41,239 nucleotides of DNA from Melioribacter sp. GTDB taxonomy: Bacteria > Bacteroidota > Ignavibacteria > Ignavibacteriales > Melioribacteraceae. The translations under genes and the position numbers were made by a program. Each line of letters starts with the position of its first letter. The stretch's first letter is position 1. The stretch is taken from NCBI GenBank assembly GCA_003155655.1, contig PMDS01000087.1, forward strand, positions 13,866 to 55,104. The letters run 5' to 3'. Below are positions 1 to 7,828 of this stretch, in pieces. The notes under the pieces were generated by a model, which had not been told where the DNA came from, did not search any database, and saw only the letters and a program-made list of their open reading frames with translations.

Positions 1-121
1 TTAAGATGTTTCAATTTTTGCTGAAAGGTTTTAATTTAATATCGGAATACTTCTTAACTTTGTCGGAATTAATAAATTCAATAGTTCAGAAAAGGATAAA
101 ATAAAAAAAATAGAGAGCATT

Positions 122-877
122 GTGATAAGCAAGATTTTAGTTATTCCATCGATTGATATTCAGGATGGAAAAACAGTTCGTGTTGTTAGAGGAATTCCGG
201 AACTTGGAAGCGCAGAATATGGAAGTGATCCCGTTGAGATGGCTATGATTTGGAGGGCTGAAAACGCAAAGACAATTCACGTTGTTGACTTCAATTTTTC
301 GCATGAGCATAAACATACAAACAGTGAATTAATTAAAAGGATGTGTGAAGCCGTAGTGATTCCCGTTATATTAGGAGGAGGCATACGCAACCTTGATGAT
401 GCTAAATTTGCTTTCGATCTTGGTGTTGCAAGAGTAGTAATTGGCACAACAGCTTTCGAGATGCCAAGAGAGTTCATAAAAATTCTTGATGAATTTTCTC
501 CAAATAAAGTTGTGGCTGCAATTGATGTTATTGATGATGAAGTAGTAACAAGAGGAAGGCAGACACGTACTCATTTGCAAGCAACATCTTACGCAAAATT
601 TCTAAAATCATGTGGTGCTACTAGAATTGTTGTTACCGACGTTACTACAAACGGTATGTTGTCGGGACCGAATATAGATCTTTCAAGACGAGTGGCAGAA
701 GCGGCAGAAACAAAAGTTACCCACTCGGGCGGAATCGGCGGAGTTGATGATCTTATGAAATTACAGCTTGAAGCGCATGAATTTGTTGATTCAGTTATTG
801 TTGGTCGCGCTCTTTATGAAAATAAATTTTCATGTCAGAAAATCTGGCGTGTTGCTGAAGCGGGAATTTTTAACTGA
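122..877 (+). CDS. hisA: HisA-type phosphoribosyl isomerase
   Basis: A 251-residue (beta/alpha)8-barrel protein of the HisA/HisF family. HisA opens the aminoaldose of ProFAR to the ketose PRFAR in histidine biosynthesis in the cytoplasm. The N-terminal strand PSIDIQDGK carries the expected catalytic Asp. A second Asp lies in AAIDVIDDEV near residue 138. Phosphate-binding glycines are seen in ILGGGIRNLDDA and HSGGIGGVDD, and the C-terminal VIVGRALYE is typical of HisA. Length is normal for the family. The start is GTG at 122, preceded by a GAGAG ribosome site. No other his gene is adjacent; the next gene follows after 9 bases and encodes a cNMP-binding protein. HisA is favoured over HisF because of the PSID start and the VGRALYE end, but a paralogue with another sugar substrate cannot be excluded. 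Confidence 0.85.
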   Translation: MISKILVIPSIDIQDGKTVRVVRGIPELGSAEYGSDPVEMAMIWRAENAKTIHVVDFNFSHEHKHTNSELIKRMCEAVVIPVILGGGIRNLDDAKFAFDLGVARVVIGTTAFEMPREFIKILDEFSPNKVVAAIDVIDDEVVTRGRQTRTHLQATSYAKFLKSCGATRIVVTDVTTNGMLSGPNIDLSRRVAEAAETKVTHSGGIGGVDDLMKLQLEAHEFVDSVIVGRALYENKFSCQKIWRVAEAGIFN

Positions 878-886
878 GAGGTTTAA

Positions 887-1420
887 ATGTATAATAATCC
901 AAACATTACTTTTCGAAGCAGTTTTTGGGCTAACATGTTCAAAACTCCGGCTGAAAAAAGTGAATTTGAAGAAGTGCTCCTTTCTATGCCCCCTTTTCAA
1001 AAACTTAATACTAAACACCTCAAACTGTTAATGAAAGTAATTCATAATAGATTATATGCTGCCAATGAATATGTTTTTTACCAAAATGACCCTGGCATTG
1101 GATTGTATGTTATAATTAAAGGTGAAGTTCTTATAACACAGGATGAAGAAGGGGAGCGCTTTGATCTGGCATTATTAGGTAGAGGTGATTTTTTTGGCGA
1201 GATTGCCCTGCTTGATGAAGAAAGAAGATCTGCTTCTGCAATTGCTTTAAAGGAATCTCAAATTGCTGTAATATTCAAACCGGATTTGGATGAATTTACA
1301 GAAATGCATCCGCATGAAGGTATTCATATTGTAAAAGGAATTTCACAAATCGTAGCAACTCGCTTAAGAAATTTAAATCAAGACTATTTTGCACTTTATA
1401 ATAGAACGAGAACAAGGTAA
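887..1420 (+). CDS. cyclic nucleotide-binding domain protein, no effector domain
   Basis: A 177-residue cytoplasmic protein made almost entirely of one cNMP-binding (CAP_ED) beta-roll, about residues 38-150. The phosphate-binding cassette reads FFGEIALLDEERRSASA, with the Gly-Glu and Arg that usually hold the cyclic phosphate. No helix-turn-helix, kinase or channel segment follows; the tail is one helix rich in Arg and Asn. A GAGAGG ribosome site precedes the ATG. It lies 9 bases after the hisA-like gene and 11 bases before a UspA gene, so the three are probably one transcript. The partner or output is not visible. It could be a stand-alone cNMP sensor acting through protein contacts. Confidence 0.85.
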   Translation: MYNNPNITFRSSFWANMFKTPAEKSEFEEVLLSMPPFQKLNTKHLKLLMKVIHNRLYAANEYVFYQNDPGIGLYVIIKGEVLITQDEEGERFDLALLGRGDFFGEIALLDEERRSASAIALKESQIAVIFKPDLDEFTEMHPHEGIHIVKGISQIVATRLRNLNQDYFALYNRTRTR

Positions 1421-1431
1421 GGAGTAATAAA

Positions 1432-1896
1432 ATGGAAATGATTAAAAATATCCTGGTTCCTATCGATTTCTCCGATTATTCAAAAAACGCGTTACGGTAC
1501 GCAGTCCAATTTGCAAAAAAGTTCAGCGCTAAACTTTTTCTTGTCTATGTTGTTGAACCAATGATTTACCCTGCTGATTTCAGTATGGGACAGGTTGCTA
1601 TCCCTTCCACTGATATTGATCTGCATGCACGTGCAAAAGAAGAATTAAATAATCTTGCCAAAACAATTGATTCTTCACTTCAGGTGGAAACATTAATAAA
1701 AACCGGAAAGCCCTTTTTTGAAATCAACGATACTGCTGCTGAAAAAGATGCCGACCTTATAATTATTGCTACACATGGACACACAGGTGTAGAACATTTA
1801 TTATTTGGCAGTACTGCAGAAAAAGTTGTTCGCAAAGCTCCCTGCCCGGTTCTTACATTGCGGGAGCCTATCAAGGGATTCCAGTTCAACAAATAA
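1432..1896 (+). CDS. universal stress protein UspA family
   Basis: A 154-residue single-domain Usp protein. The N-terminal strand KNILVPIDFSDYS and the C-terminal ATHGHTGVEHLLFGST plus APCPVLTLR are the standard nucleotide-binding parts, so an ATP-binding type is likely. Such proteins act in the cytoplasm under starvation and other stress, often as dimers. The gene starts at ATG 1432 (MEMIKN) behind AAGGAG. A second ATG two codons on is also possible. It follows the cNMP-binding gene closely. Its stop codon overlaps the ATG of a tiny reading frame downstream. Confidence 0.9.
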   Translation: MEMIKNILVPIDFSDYSKNALRYAVQFAKKFSAKLFLVYVVEPMIYPADFSMGQVAIPSTDIDLHARAKEELNNLAKTIDSSLQVETLIKTGKPFFEINDTAAEKDADLIIIATHGHTGVEHLLFGSTAEKVVRKAPCPVLTLREPIKGFQFNK

Positions 1897-1997
1897 TGAA
1901 CCAATTAAATGAGCCTGAAATTAAAAGAATTCTTTCCGATAAAATTTCCGGAAGCGCAGACTTACTATTTAAATTAAATCATTTTCTTTATAAATAA
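1896..1997 (+). pseudogene. 33-codon ORF coupled to the UspA stop, probable gene remnant
   Basis: The ATG overlaps the uspA TAA (TAATG) and the frame runs 33 codons to TAA. The peptide begins MNQLNEPEIKRIL and contains DKISGSADLL. The E-I-x-x-I...D-x-x-SGS pattern recalls the N-terminus of eIF2B-like / ribose-1,5-bisphosphate isomerase-type proteins, so this may be the 5' stump of a lost gene. It could instead be a real short peptide or chance. The tight start-stop overlap is the main support. Confidence 0.3.
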
Positions 1998-2011
1998 ATT
2001 AGGTACATAAG

Positions 2012-2569
2012 TTGCGAATTCTACTTTTATGTTTATACTTTTTCTCTATTAATTGTCTTTTTGCTCAGGATAATCAAACATTAAAAAATATGTTTGATGA
2101 AGATCAAGGTACTAGATTGAATGACAAAATCGATTGGAAAATATTACTTAAACAAGATTCAGTGCGCCGATCTGAAGTTCAGGTTATGATAAATCAGAAT
2201 AAATTGTTAACTACAAATGATTATTATCGTGCAGCTATGATCTTTCAGCATGGTACTGATTCAGTCTCATATAAAATGGCAATGAATCTATCAAAAAAAG
2301 CTTATGTTGTGGATACTTCCAATCATTTTGCACTTTTGTTAACAGTTACTAGCTTGGATAGGTACTTATTAAGCATTGGGAAACCACAAATTTACGGTAC
2401 ACAATTTATGATAAGAGAAAATAAATGGTACTTGCGTGATTTTGATACAACAATTGTAACTGATAATGAAAGAAAGCGTTATGGAGCAAAAACATTAAAT
2501 GAAATAAAGGAATATCTTAAAAAGAAAAATGGAGAAGATAAAGGATTATTATTTTATCCGAAAAAATAA
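2012..2569 (+). CDS. secreted hypothetical protein, DUF6624-like
   Basis: A 185-residue protein with an N-terminal signal peptide (MRILLLCLYFFSINCLFAQ, cleavage after FAQ), so probably periplasmic. It starts at TTG 2012. The mature part contains MFDEDQGTR, then D-x-x-R-R, DYYRAAMIFQHG and LSIGKPQIYGTQF. This D-Q-x-x-R ... Y-x-x-A-x-I-x-Q-H-G ... G-x-P-Q-x-Y-G-T-Q order resembles the DUF6624 family of Bacteroidota and relatives, whose function is unknown. No catalytic signature was recognised. It is followed by a repeat-filled spacer and faces the convergent TPR gene. Confidence 0.75.
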   Translation: MRILLLCLYFFSINCLFAQDNQTLKNMFDEDQGTRLNDKIDWKILLKQDSVRRSEVQVMINQNKLLTTNDYYRAAMIFQHGTDSVSYKMAMNLSKKAYVVDTSNHFALLLTVTSLDRYLLSIGKPQIYGTQFMIRENKWYLRDFDTTIVTDNERKRYGAKTLNEIKEYLKKKNGEDKGLLFYPKK

Positions 2570-2576
2570 TTTCTAG

Positions 2577-2720
2577 CTCGCCACAGCCTGTCCCGAGGTC
2601 TTATGTCGGGAGACGTTCTTTGCGGGGCTTGTCCCGCTCTCCGTTGGCTAACGGATTGCAGTGCCTGTCGCAACGCCTTATGACGGGAGACGTTTTTTAT
2701 CGAGGGCTAACGGATCGAAG
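2577..2720. repeat. dispersed GC-rich palindromic repeat R, copy 1
   Basis: The spacer between two convergent genes begins CTCGCCACAGCCTGTCCCG and continues with GTCGGGAGACGTTTTT and GGGCTAACGGAT blocks. The same blocks recur near 5405, 6538, 18135, 20886, 22749 and 27313. They are far richer in GC than the surroundings and contain several short palindromes. A 65-codon reading frame over it is only a translation of the repeat. Confidence 0.7.
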
Positions 2721-2841
2721 AAGCGCAGAATTACCATATCTACCATTTGGTGGAAGCCCATACTCCCTGCTTCTAGCCTCTAGTTTCTCACTTTACGTCT
2801 TGCGGCTCATAGCTTAAAGCTTGAAGCTATCATCTTCGCGT

Positions 2842-3477
2842 CTAGCGTTTCCCGTCCCCCATTTTAGATTGCATCTGATCCAATTGTTTTACCAATTCAC
2901 CAGCCATATGCCCTACATCAGTATTAGGATATTTCTTTGCAAGATTATCCCACACAGCCCTTGCTTTTTTTGAATCGCCTTTAGCCTGTGCCAGACCGGC
3001 TACGTTATAATTTGCTATCAAATTGTCTTTATCGAAACTCAAGAGCTTATTGTTATATTCTTCGGCTTTATTAATGTCGCCTTTATTGTAATAAGCAGAA
3101 GTAAGCTGATACAGCATATCTTTTCTCTTCGGACCCTTCGTCAATATCTTTTCATAAATCTGTATTGCCTCATCGGGCTTATGAGGTAAAAGCATATCAG
3201 CATATTCACGTGCTTTCAAAGTATCGTTCGGATTTTTATCCACCTCTGCTTTAAGGTCATTCATCTTTTTGATAGCTTCCTGCATCACATTAGCTCTTGA
3301 CGGCGCCTCTTCTTTTGATGAACCCATGCCTTTATGAACATCATCATTTGGCATTTGCCCATTAGCAGTTAATTCACTTTGTTTATTTGTCTTGCTGGCA
3401 GAATTCGAAAAAAATATCACTGCGGCAACAAAAACTGCAAAAACTGTAAGATATATATATATTGGTTTAACTTTCAT
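2842..3477 (-). CDS. membrane-anchored TPR protein
   Basis: A 211-residue protein with one N-terminal membrane segment (residues 5-24, a signal anchor) and a Ser/Gly/Lys-rich linker. About three tetratricopeptide repeats lie between residues 75 and 190 (for example DEAIQIYEKIL, YNKGDINKAEEYNNKLL, AKGDSKKARAVWDNLA). TPR proteins of this layout are periplasmic scaffolds, for instance in cytochrome c maturation or envelope assembly; the partner is not visible here. The start ATG is at 3475-3477 with AGGAAC upstream on the minus strand. Its upstream region carries the D repeat that recurs at 27987-28078. Confidence 0.8.
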   Translation of the reverse strand: MKVKPIYIYLTVFAVFVAAVIFFSNSASKTNKQSELTANGQMPNDDVHKGMGSSKEEAPSRANVMQEAIKKMNDLKAEVDKNPNDTLKAREYADMLLPHKPDEAIQIYEKILTKGPKRKDMLYQLTSAYYNKGDINKAEEYNNKLLSFDKDNLIANYNVAGLAQAKGDSKKARAVWDNLAKKYPNTDVGHMAGELVKQLDQMQSKMGDGKR

Positions 3478-3489
3478 AAGTTCCTCATC

Positions 3490-3575
3490 ATTTGAAACAA
3501 AAAATGCCTTTAATTATACTTAATTAAGTGACTCAAAAATAGCCTTTTTTATTGTCCGAAAAAATTCTATTTATA
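3490..3575 (+). repeat. direct repeat D, left copy
   Basis: About 85 bases starting CATTTGAAACAAAAA and running through TTAATTAAGTGACTCAAAAA and CGAAAAAATTCTATTT. They match 27987-28078 in the same orientation at roughly 80 percent by eye. This copy lies directly upstream of the minus-strand TPR gene, so it may be its promoter region. The other copy is upstream of the Cys-rich gene before cusA. The pair brackets the accessory block. Confidence 0.6.
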
Positions 3576-3655
3576 ATTCAAAAGTTTAAAATGTATCTAA
3601 AACAGAAATACAAAATAACGTTTACCGTCAGAAATTAAACGGCTTATTTTTAAAA

Positions 3656-3910
3656 CTGTCAGATTGATAATCTATCAGTTGAAAAATGAATAGAAAAATT
3701 ATTGACTACTTCCTATGTAAAAACTAAATTGGAAACGGAGTTGAAATATTTTCGTAAATCCTCTTTTACGGCGGGAATAAATAAAATAATATAGATTTCC
3801 TTTCCCATTCCGGTATGAAACAGTTAGACTTTCACCTTTATTAAAATATATAAGAAAAGCACAATAGTATTTTTGTTACTCAATATAATTGAGTACAGTA
3901 TAGGCAATAA
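3656..3910 (+). repeat. repeat P, copy 1 (promoter-bearing 255-bp repeat)
   Basis: First of three copies (others 13616-13870 and 22853-23110). The left end is CTGTCAGATTGA followed by a small hairpin. The middle contains GGGAATAAATAAAATAAT and GATTTCCTTTCCC, and the right end has an ACTCAA...TTGAGT hairpin. All copies point the same way and lie upstream of accessory genes. The family is not one I recognise. In this copy the right end abuts the 3' part of an attC-like site that leads into the serine hydrolase gene. The rest of the 3478-4118 spacer shows nothing more than the D repeat. Confidence 0.75.
3702..3730 (+). promoter_or_regulatory. promoter-like TTGACT-N17-TAAATT in repeat P copy 1
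   Basis: TTGACT at 3702-3707 and TAAATT at 3725-3730 with exactly 17 bases between. Both hexamers and the spacing are kept in the other two P copies although the spacer bases vary. This is a sigma-70-type reading; use in this organism is inferred. Confidence 0.4.
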
Positions 3911-4058
3911 TTTGCAAATAAATGTTGCTCTTTAAAGTAGGTTGTTCTAAAAAATATTTTTATCCCGCAAAAGAACTGCGGAACAGGTAAATAAAAAGTA
4001 GTTGCTACTATTCTGTATCCTTGTTCTGGGGCGCCGCTTCTTGGCAACGCCGTTGAAC
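3911..4058 (+). other. attC-like site 1, 3' part only
   Basis: The central block TTGCTCTTTAAAGTAGG is shared with the other sites. The right arm GGGCGCCGCTTCTTGGCAACGCC ends in GTTGAAC (4052-4058), an exact GTTRRRY core. The left core is missing and is replaced by repeat P. Confidence 0.45.
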
Positions 4059-4118
4059 ATATAAATTACTTATATTTGAATAAACACTCTCATTACATTA
4101 TTTATGGAGACAACATTA

Positions 4119-5315
4119 ATGAAGATCACGAAATGGGTAATTATATTTTTGGTGTTCGGAGTATTCATCATAGGGTGTGCAAGCTCAGAACCTACACAAA
4201 TAATTGCAAATGTTGGTGAGTTAGAAACTTATTTAAACAGTAGAGTTGCCTCTGGAAATCCTGAGGGAATGTCTCTCGTAGTTGTCAAAGATGGGAAGAT
4301 AATTTACAAAAAAGGTTTCGGCTGGGCTGATCGTCCGCATGAAATCGAAGCCACATCGGAAAGCGTCTATCATTGGTGGTCTATTACTAAAATCGTTACA
4401 GCAATTGCAATTCTTCAACTTCAGGAACAAGGGAAATTGAGGTTAGATGATTCTGTGAAAAAATTTCTTCCTTACTTCAATGTTCAATACCCGTCTGCAA
4501 AAAGTAAAACGATAACAATTCGTCAGCTCATGAATCACAGTTCAGGATTACATAATCCGAGCTTCCGTATTATGAGTTGGATACATCATGAAGGAGAGCC
4601 ATCTGTGAATCAAACGTATTTGGTAAAAAAATTACTTCCGGATTTTTCTAAGCTTGAATTTGAACCTGATGATCATTCCGAGTACTCAAACTTTGGATAT
4701 ATGGTGTTGGGAGCGGTTATTGAAAAGGTGACAGATCAGACATATGAAGCCTATATTAAGAACCATATATTGGATCCTCTCGGGATGAAACATACTGATT
4801 TTAAATATAATGAAGATATGGAACCAAACATAGCGGCCGGTTCTCATCCAACTTTTACTTGGGTTTCACCTTTAATTCCATTTATCGTAGGATCTTTTAT
4901 CAGTGAAATTTCATTAGATCACATCTGGCTTGATCGTTTCTGTACTGATCCAACTGCATCATCAGGTTTAATTGGTTCTGCTACCGATATTGCACGCCTG
5001 GTTGCAGCGTATTTAAATGGAGGTGAACTTGAAGGTCAACGGATTCTTTCACAGGAGTCAGTAGATACAATGACTAATGCCGGATATATGAAAGAAAAGG
5101 AAGAAGATCCAACGAACTACGTCAGGCAAGGAATAGGTTGGAAAATATATAAAAATAGGGGGCAACTCGTGATTACGCATGAAGGCGGCGGTCTGGGTTT
5201 TTTAACGAAAATACAATTGATCCCAAATGAAAAACTCGGATTAATTCTCTTCACAAATGACGTTACATGTGAAGCATGGAAAATATTAAATATAGCTAAC
5301 ACGTTAAATTGGTAA
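4119..5315 (+). CDS. lipoprotein serine hydrolase, beta-lactamase class C / DD-peptidase fold
   Basis: A 398-residue S12-family protein. The signal peptide ends in the lipobox IIGC (Cys20), so it should be membrane-anchored and act in the envelope. The family motifs are all present: S-I-T-K (Ser88, Lys91), Y-S-N (Tyr189) and H-E-G-G near residue 352. Family members are beta-lactamases, D-amino-acid peptidases or esterases; the substrate cannot be read from sequence. A longer frame starts at ATG 4104, but GGAGA (4106-4110) sits 8 bases before ATG 4119, and that start also gives the better signal peptide. It is flanked on both sides by attC-like sequence, as expected for a cassette gene. Confidence 0.85.
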   Translation: MKITKWVIIFLVFGVFIIGCASSEPTQIIANVGELETYLNSRVASGNPEGMSLVVVKDGKIIYKKGFGWADRPHEIEATSESVYHWWSITKIVTAIAILQLQEQGKLRLDDSVKKFLPYFNVQYPSAKSKTITIRQLMNHSSGLHNPSFRIMSWIHHEGEPSVNQTYLVKKLLPDFSKLEFEPDDHSEYSNFGYMVLGAVIEKVTDQTYEAYIKNHILDPLGMKHTDFKYNEDMEPNIAAGSHPTFTWVSPLIPFIVGSFISEISLDHIWLDRFCTDPTASSGLIGSATDIARLVAAYLNGGELEGQRILSQESVDTMTNAGYMKEKEEDPTNYVRQGIGWKIYKNRGQLVITHEGGGLGFLTKIQLIPNEKLGLILFTNDVTCEAWKILNIANTLNW

Positions 5316-5374
5316 ACATTCAATAATTGTTTTGATCTTTTATTGTCTGTTAATCCGATATTTGTTGCGTTGTG

Positions 5375-5517
5375 TTCTAACCGGCTTTTCCACCCGACCG
5401 TTCCGTTAGTTTACCTGCCTCCGGGCATAGCCTGCCCCGACGTCCGTTTACTAACGGATTTGTCGGGGGCTAACAGATGACGGATGGGCGGACGGGAGAA
5501 ATGCAACGATGTTAAGT
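5375..5517 (+). other. attC-like site 2, with a repeat R body
   Basis: The left core TTCTAAC is followed by CGGCTTTTCCACCCGACCG. The right arm GACGGGAGAAATGCAACGAT leads into GTTAAGT (5511-5517), an exact GTTRRRY. The two arms pair imperfectly (CCCGACCG with CGGACGGG). The middle, about 5405-5490, is a copy of repeat R. Confidence 0.5.
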
Positions 5518-5539
5518 GTTTACTAAAAATGAGGTGAAT

Positions 5540-6103
5540 ATGTTAAGTGACAAAGACATCAAAAAAGAAATTGATAAGAATATTTTAGTTCGACTTTATT
5601 TATTATTTATTCCTATTGCTTATTTCTCTTATCTTTTTCATGAATTTGGACATTGGATTGTAGGAGAGATTCTAGGTAATGATATGGTGTATAGTCTAAA
5701 CTATGTTTGGCCTAGAGATGGACATTATTTAAATGAAAGCCATAATTTGTATGTAAGTATTGGTGGTCCTGCGTTTACGATATTATTAGCTATGGCATCA
5801 CTGTTAATCTTATTGAAGTACTCAACAGTTTATGCCTATCCAGTTTTATTCTTTCAATTTGTATCTCGTTTTTTTTCTCTTGTCTTTGGGGGATTTAGTA
5901 AACAAGATGAAGCTAGAATATCTCCAATACTGGGGCTTGGTACATATACAGTAGGAATAATTATTCTTATAATATTACTTCTAATTGTTATAAGGGCAAA
6001 TTATAAACTCAACATAGATTTAAAACATAATGGTTATTTTTTTGCAGTAAGTATTCTGAGTCAACTTTTGGTAATTGCAACTTATAAAATTACTGGTCTC
6101 TAG
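5540..6103 (+). CDS. membrane protein with HExxH, M50-like
   Basis: A 187-residue polytopic protein. About five membrane segments can be drawn (residues near 20-40, 75-95, 100-120, 135-155 and 170-185). HEFGHWIVGE in or beside the first segment is an HExxH zinc-protease signature as in site-2-type M50 proteins. A conserved Asn-Pro-Asp-type second motif was not seen, although SKQDEARISP lies where one might be expected, so activity is uncertain. A GTG start at 5516 would lengthen it by 8 residues, but GAGGTGA before ATG 5540 supports the shorter form. It is a lone gene between two attC-like sites. Confidence 0.6.
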   Translation: MLSDKDIKKEIDKNILVRLYLLFIPIAYFSYLFHEFGHWIVGEILGNDMVYSLNYVWPRDGHYLNESHNLYVSIGGPAFTILLAMASLLILLKYSTVYAYPVLFFQFVSRFFSLVFGGFSKQDEARISPILGLGTYTVGIIILIILLLIVIRANYKLNIDLKHNGYFFAVSILSQLLVIATYKITGL

Positions 6104-6111
6104 GAAATACG

Positions 6112-6658
6112 GTATAACTTACAACTCAAACCGGCTGCTTTAAATATGCGGTATTTAATAATTTATATGGTTGCTTTACAAATGTAAATTGCTTTTTGAA
6201 TTTAGTAACCAGAATAAATTAATAACTCATGTTACGCAAAAACTGTATTTACACCAATTGATTTTAAAACTTCAGAGCAAAGCATGCTTTCATATTTTCG
6301 AGTTCATTATGAAGATGTAAGCTAATAACGAAATTATCTGTCCATTGAACAAAGAGTTGGGCTAAAGACCTCACCCCTGCCCCTCTCCTTAAAAAAAGGA
6401 GAGGGGAAACTTTGACTCAATGTTGTCATGTTAGCTGCTTTGACTCCACGTCCTGAAGGACATGGTTATAAATTAAATTATGCGTAACGTGAGTTAATAA
6501 ATAATTATTGGCGTTCGTTTTATAAAGTTGCACTGCTGTCTGTCTCCGTTAGTTTACCTGCCTCTGGCATAGCCTGCCACGACGTCCGTTTACTAACGGA
6601 TTTGTCGGGAGCTAATGGATGACGGATGGGCACCGCTTATCGGCAGCGTCGTTTGGGC
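6112..6658 (+). other. attC-like site 3, interrupted by a MITE and a repeat R
   Basis: The left end GTATAACTTACAACTCAAACC and the CTGCTTTAAA hairpin resemble the other sites. The right arm GGGCACCGCTTATCGGCAGC ends at CGTTTGGGC. The body holds MITE copy 1 (6226-6493) and a repeat R copy (about 6538-6632). Removing the MITE and one 7-bp duplication rejoins AAATTAATAAATAATTATTGGCG, which matches the continuous body of site 8. Confidence 0.5.
6226..6493. mobile_element. MITE copy 1 (268 bp), inside an attC-like site
   Basis: The inverted ends are CTCATGTTACGCA and TGCGTAACGTGAG. Perfect 7-bp direct repeats TTAATAA flank it (6219-6225 and 6494-6500). It has no coding capacity. The inside shares AACTTCA...GCAAAGCATGCTTTCATA and CACGTCCTGAAGGAC with copies 2 and 3. 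This copy is about 52 bp longer because a second palindrome (CCCCTCTCCTT/AAGGAGAGGGG, 6380-6406) has inserted after GGGCTAAAG. Confidence 0.85.
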
Positions 6659-6712
6659 AAATGAAAGAAAATTACAAAGATCATTCTCAATTTGACAAAA
6701 TGGAGAAGCTAT

Positions 6713-7375
6713 ATGACAAAATCAATTAGTATTTTGTTATGGTTAGCAATTGCCGGAACTTTGTTTATTCAATCTTGCAATTCACCTACTTCTGTTCAAA
6801 CCTATAACTATGATATGTTTCCTCTTAGGAACGGACTTCACTATAAGTATTTATATAAACGTACTGCTATATCTCAAGACAATCAATGGATAGACTCAGG
6901 TAGCGTTGAATATTTAATTAAATATTCAATAGATGTTTCACCTACTCTCAGACTATGGATTATAAGTGAGGATGTTAATTTGCTGCATCAGTATTATTTT
7001 CCAACTGATCAATTTGGAGGAATGAGATTAGACAGTTCTTATTTGATTAACCGCAAGATTATTGATACGCTTCAAGAAACTCTCCTTGACTCACATATAC
7101 TTAGTTGTAAGTCATATATCTGGCAATTTCCATTAGGTATTAGTTCAACACCACAAGAAATTTTTGCCCGGTATTCTTCATCATCTGATACTGATTTGTT
7201 ATATAATTATGAAAATCGGTATGGTCCGGGATTCACAGCTGAGCATTATACTATTTCTACTAAACAACAATATTTATTTGAAAAAGATATCGGACTGAAA
7301 AGTATATCCTATGATTATTACTTATGGTCAAATGTAGGAGATTTATCTATAATCATTAGAGTTACTCTAATTTAG
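6713..7375 (+). CDS. hypothetical lipoprotein
   Basis: A 220-residue protein with a signal peptide and lipobox (IQSC, Cys24), so envelope-anchored. The mature part opens YDMFPLRNGLHYKYLYK, which recalls small Bacteroidota/Ignavibacteria lipoproteins that begin with 'P-L-x-x-G-x-x-W/Y-x-Y'. No catalytic motif was found. A TTG start at 6692 is possible, but GGAGA at 6702-6706 lies 6 bases before ATG 6713, which also begins the signal peptide cleanly. It sits between attC-like sites. Confidence 0.7.
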   Translation: MTKSISILLWLAIAGTLFIQSCNSPTSVQTYNYDMFPLRNGLHYKYLYKRTAISQDNQWIDSGSVEYLIKYSIDVSPTLRLWIISEDVNLLHQYYFPTDQFGGMRLDSSYLINRKIIDTLQETLLDSHILSCKSYIWQFPLGISSTPQEIFARYSSSSDTDLLYNYENRYGPGFTAEHYTISTKQQYLFEKDIGLKSISYDYYLWSNVGDLSIIIRVTLI

Positions 7376-7489
7376 TTTTTCAAATAAATTGATAGGATAA
7401 AGAAATAAAAAAAAGTATATCGGAGGAGAAACAACAATTAATTATAAAAATTAGGAAAAACAGCATCGATGTCCGTCATCCGTCCTCTG

Positions 7490-7532
7490 AAGGAGACGTA
7501 TGGGCGGCGCTTTAATTGCAACGAAGTTATGT
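7490..7532 (+). other. attC-like site 4, 3' part
   Basis: The right arm GGGCGGCGCTTTAATTGCAA ends at GTTATGT (7526-7532). It is nearly the same as the right arm of site 7 (GGCGCTTTAGTTACCACGCT then GTTATGG). No left core could be found after the preceding stop codon at 7375. A GGAGGAG at 7423-7429 has no start codon behind it. Confidence 0.35.
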
Positions 7533-7567
7533 TGCTTAATATTTTCTATCAATTTAGGGAGGTATGT

Positions 7568-7795
7568 ATGATGTATTTTATTCAAGATCTGCTGGAATTA
7601 GTAACTTTTGTTACCAGTATCTATTTAATTATTTCCGGTTATTCTGATAATGAAAAATACACTTCAATTGAATATGTTCGGAAAAGGAACTTGATATTTG
7701 GAATTATATTATTAATTCTTGTTTTAATAGTAGGATTACCTGCAATGTATCATGGTGCAATTCAAGGCTGGGAAGCTGGTTCTAAGGTTAAATAA
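7568..7795 (+). CDS. small two-helix membrane protein
   Basis: A 75-residue protein with two membrane segments (about residues 8-24 and 44-63) and a short charged loop. The frame extends upstream to 7469, but that part overlies the attC-like arm. GGAGGT at 7558-7563 supports ATG 7568 or 7571. Function unknown. The next gene starts only 33 bases later, so the two may form one cassette. Confidence 0.6.
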   Translation: MMYFIQDLLELVTFVTSIYLIISGYSDNEKYTSIEYVRKRNLIFGIILLILVLIVGLPAMYHGAIQGWEAGSKVK

Positions 7796-7828
7796 ATGCG
7801 TTGTTAAAAATATTGTGGGTAATAAGGA

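Noticed and set aside
768-1031. 87-codon plus-strand frame across the hisA-like/cNMP junction
   Set aside because: It overlaps two well-supported genes in another frame and its peptide has no features of its own.
2620-2817. 65-codon reading frame in the spacer before the TPR gene
   Set aside because: It translates repeat R, has no ribosome site and resembles no protein. The same applies to 27507-27701 and 27565-27882.
5516-5539. GTG start giving a longer M50-like protein
   Set aside because: The added codons overlap the attC-like right end, and GAGGTGA lies before ATG 5540.
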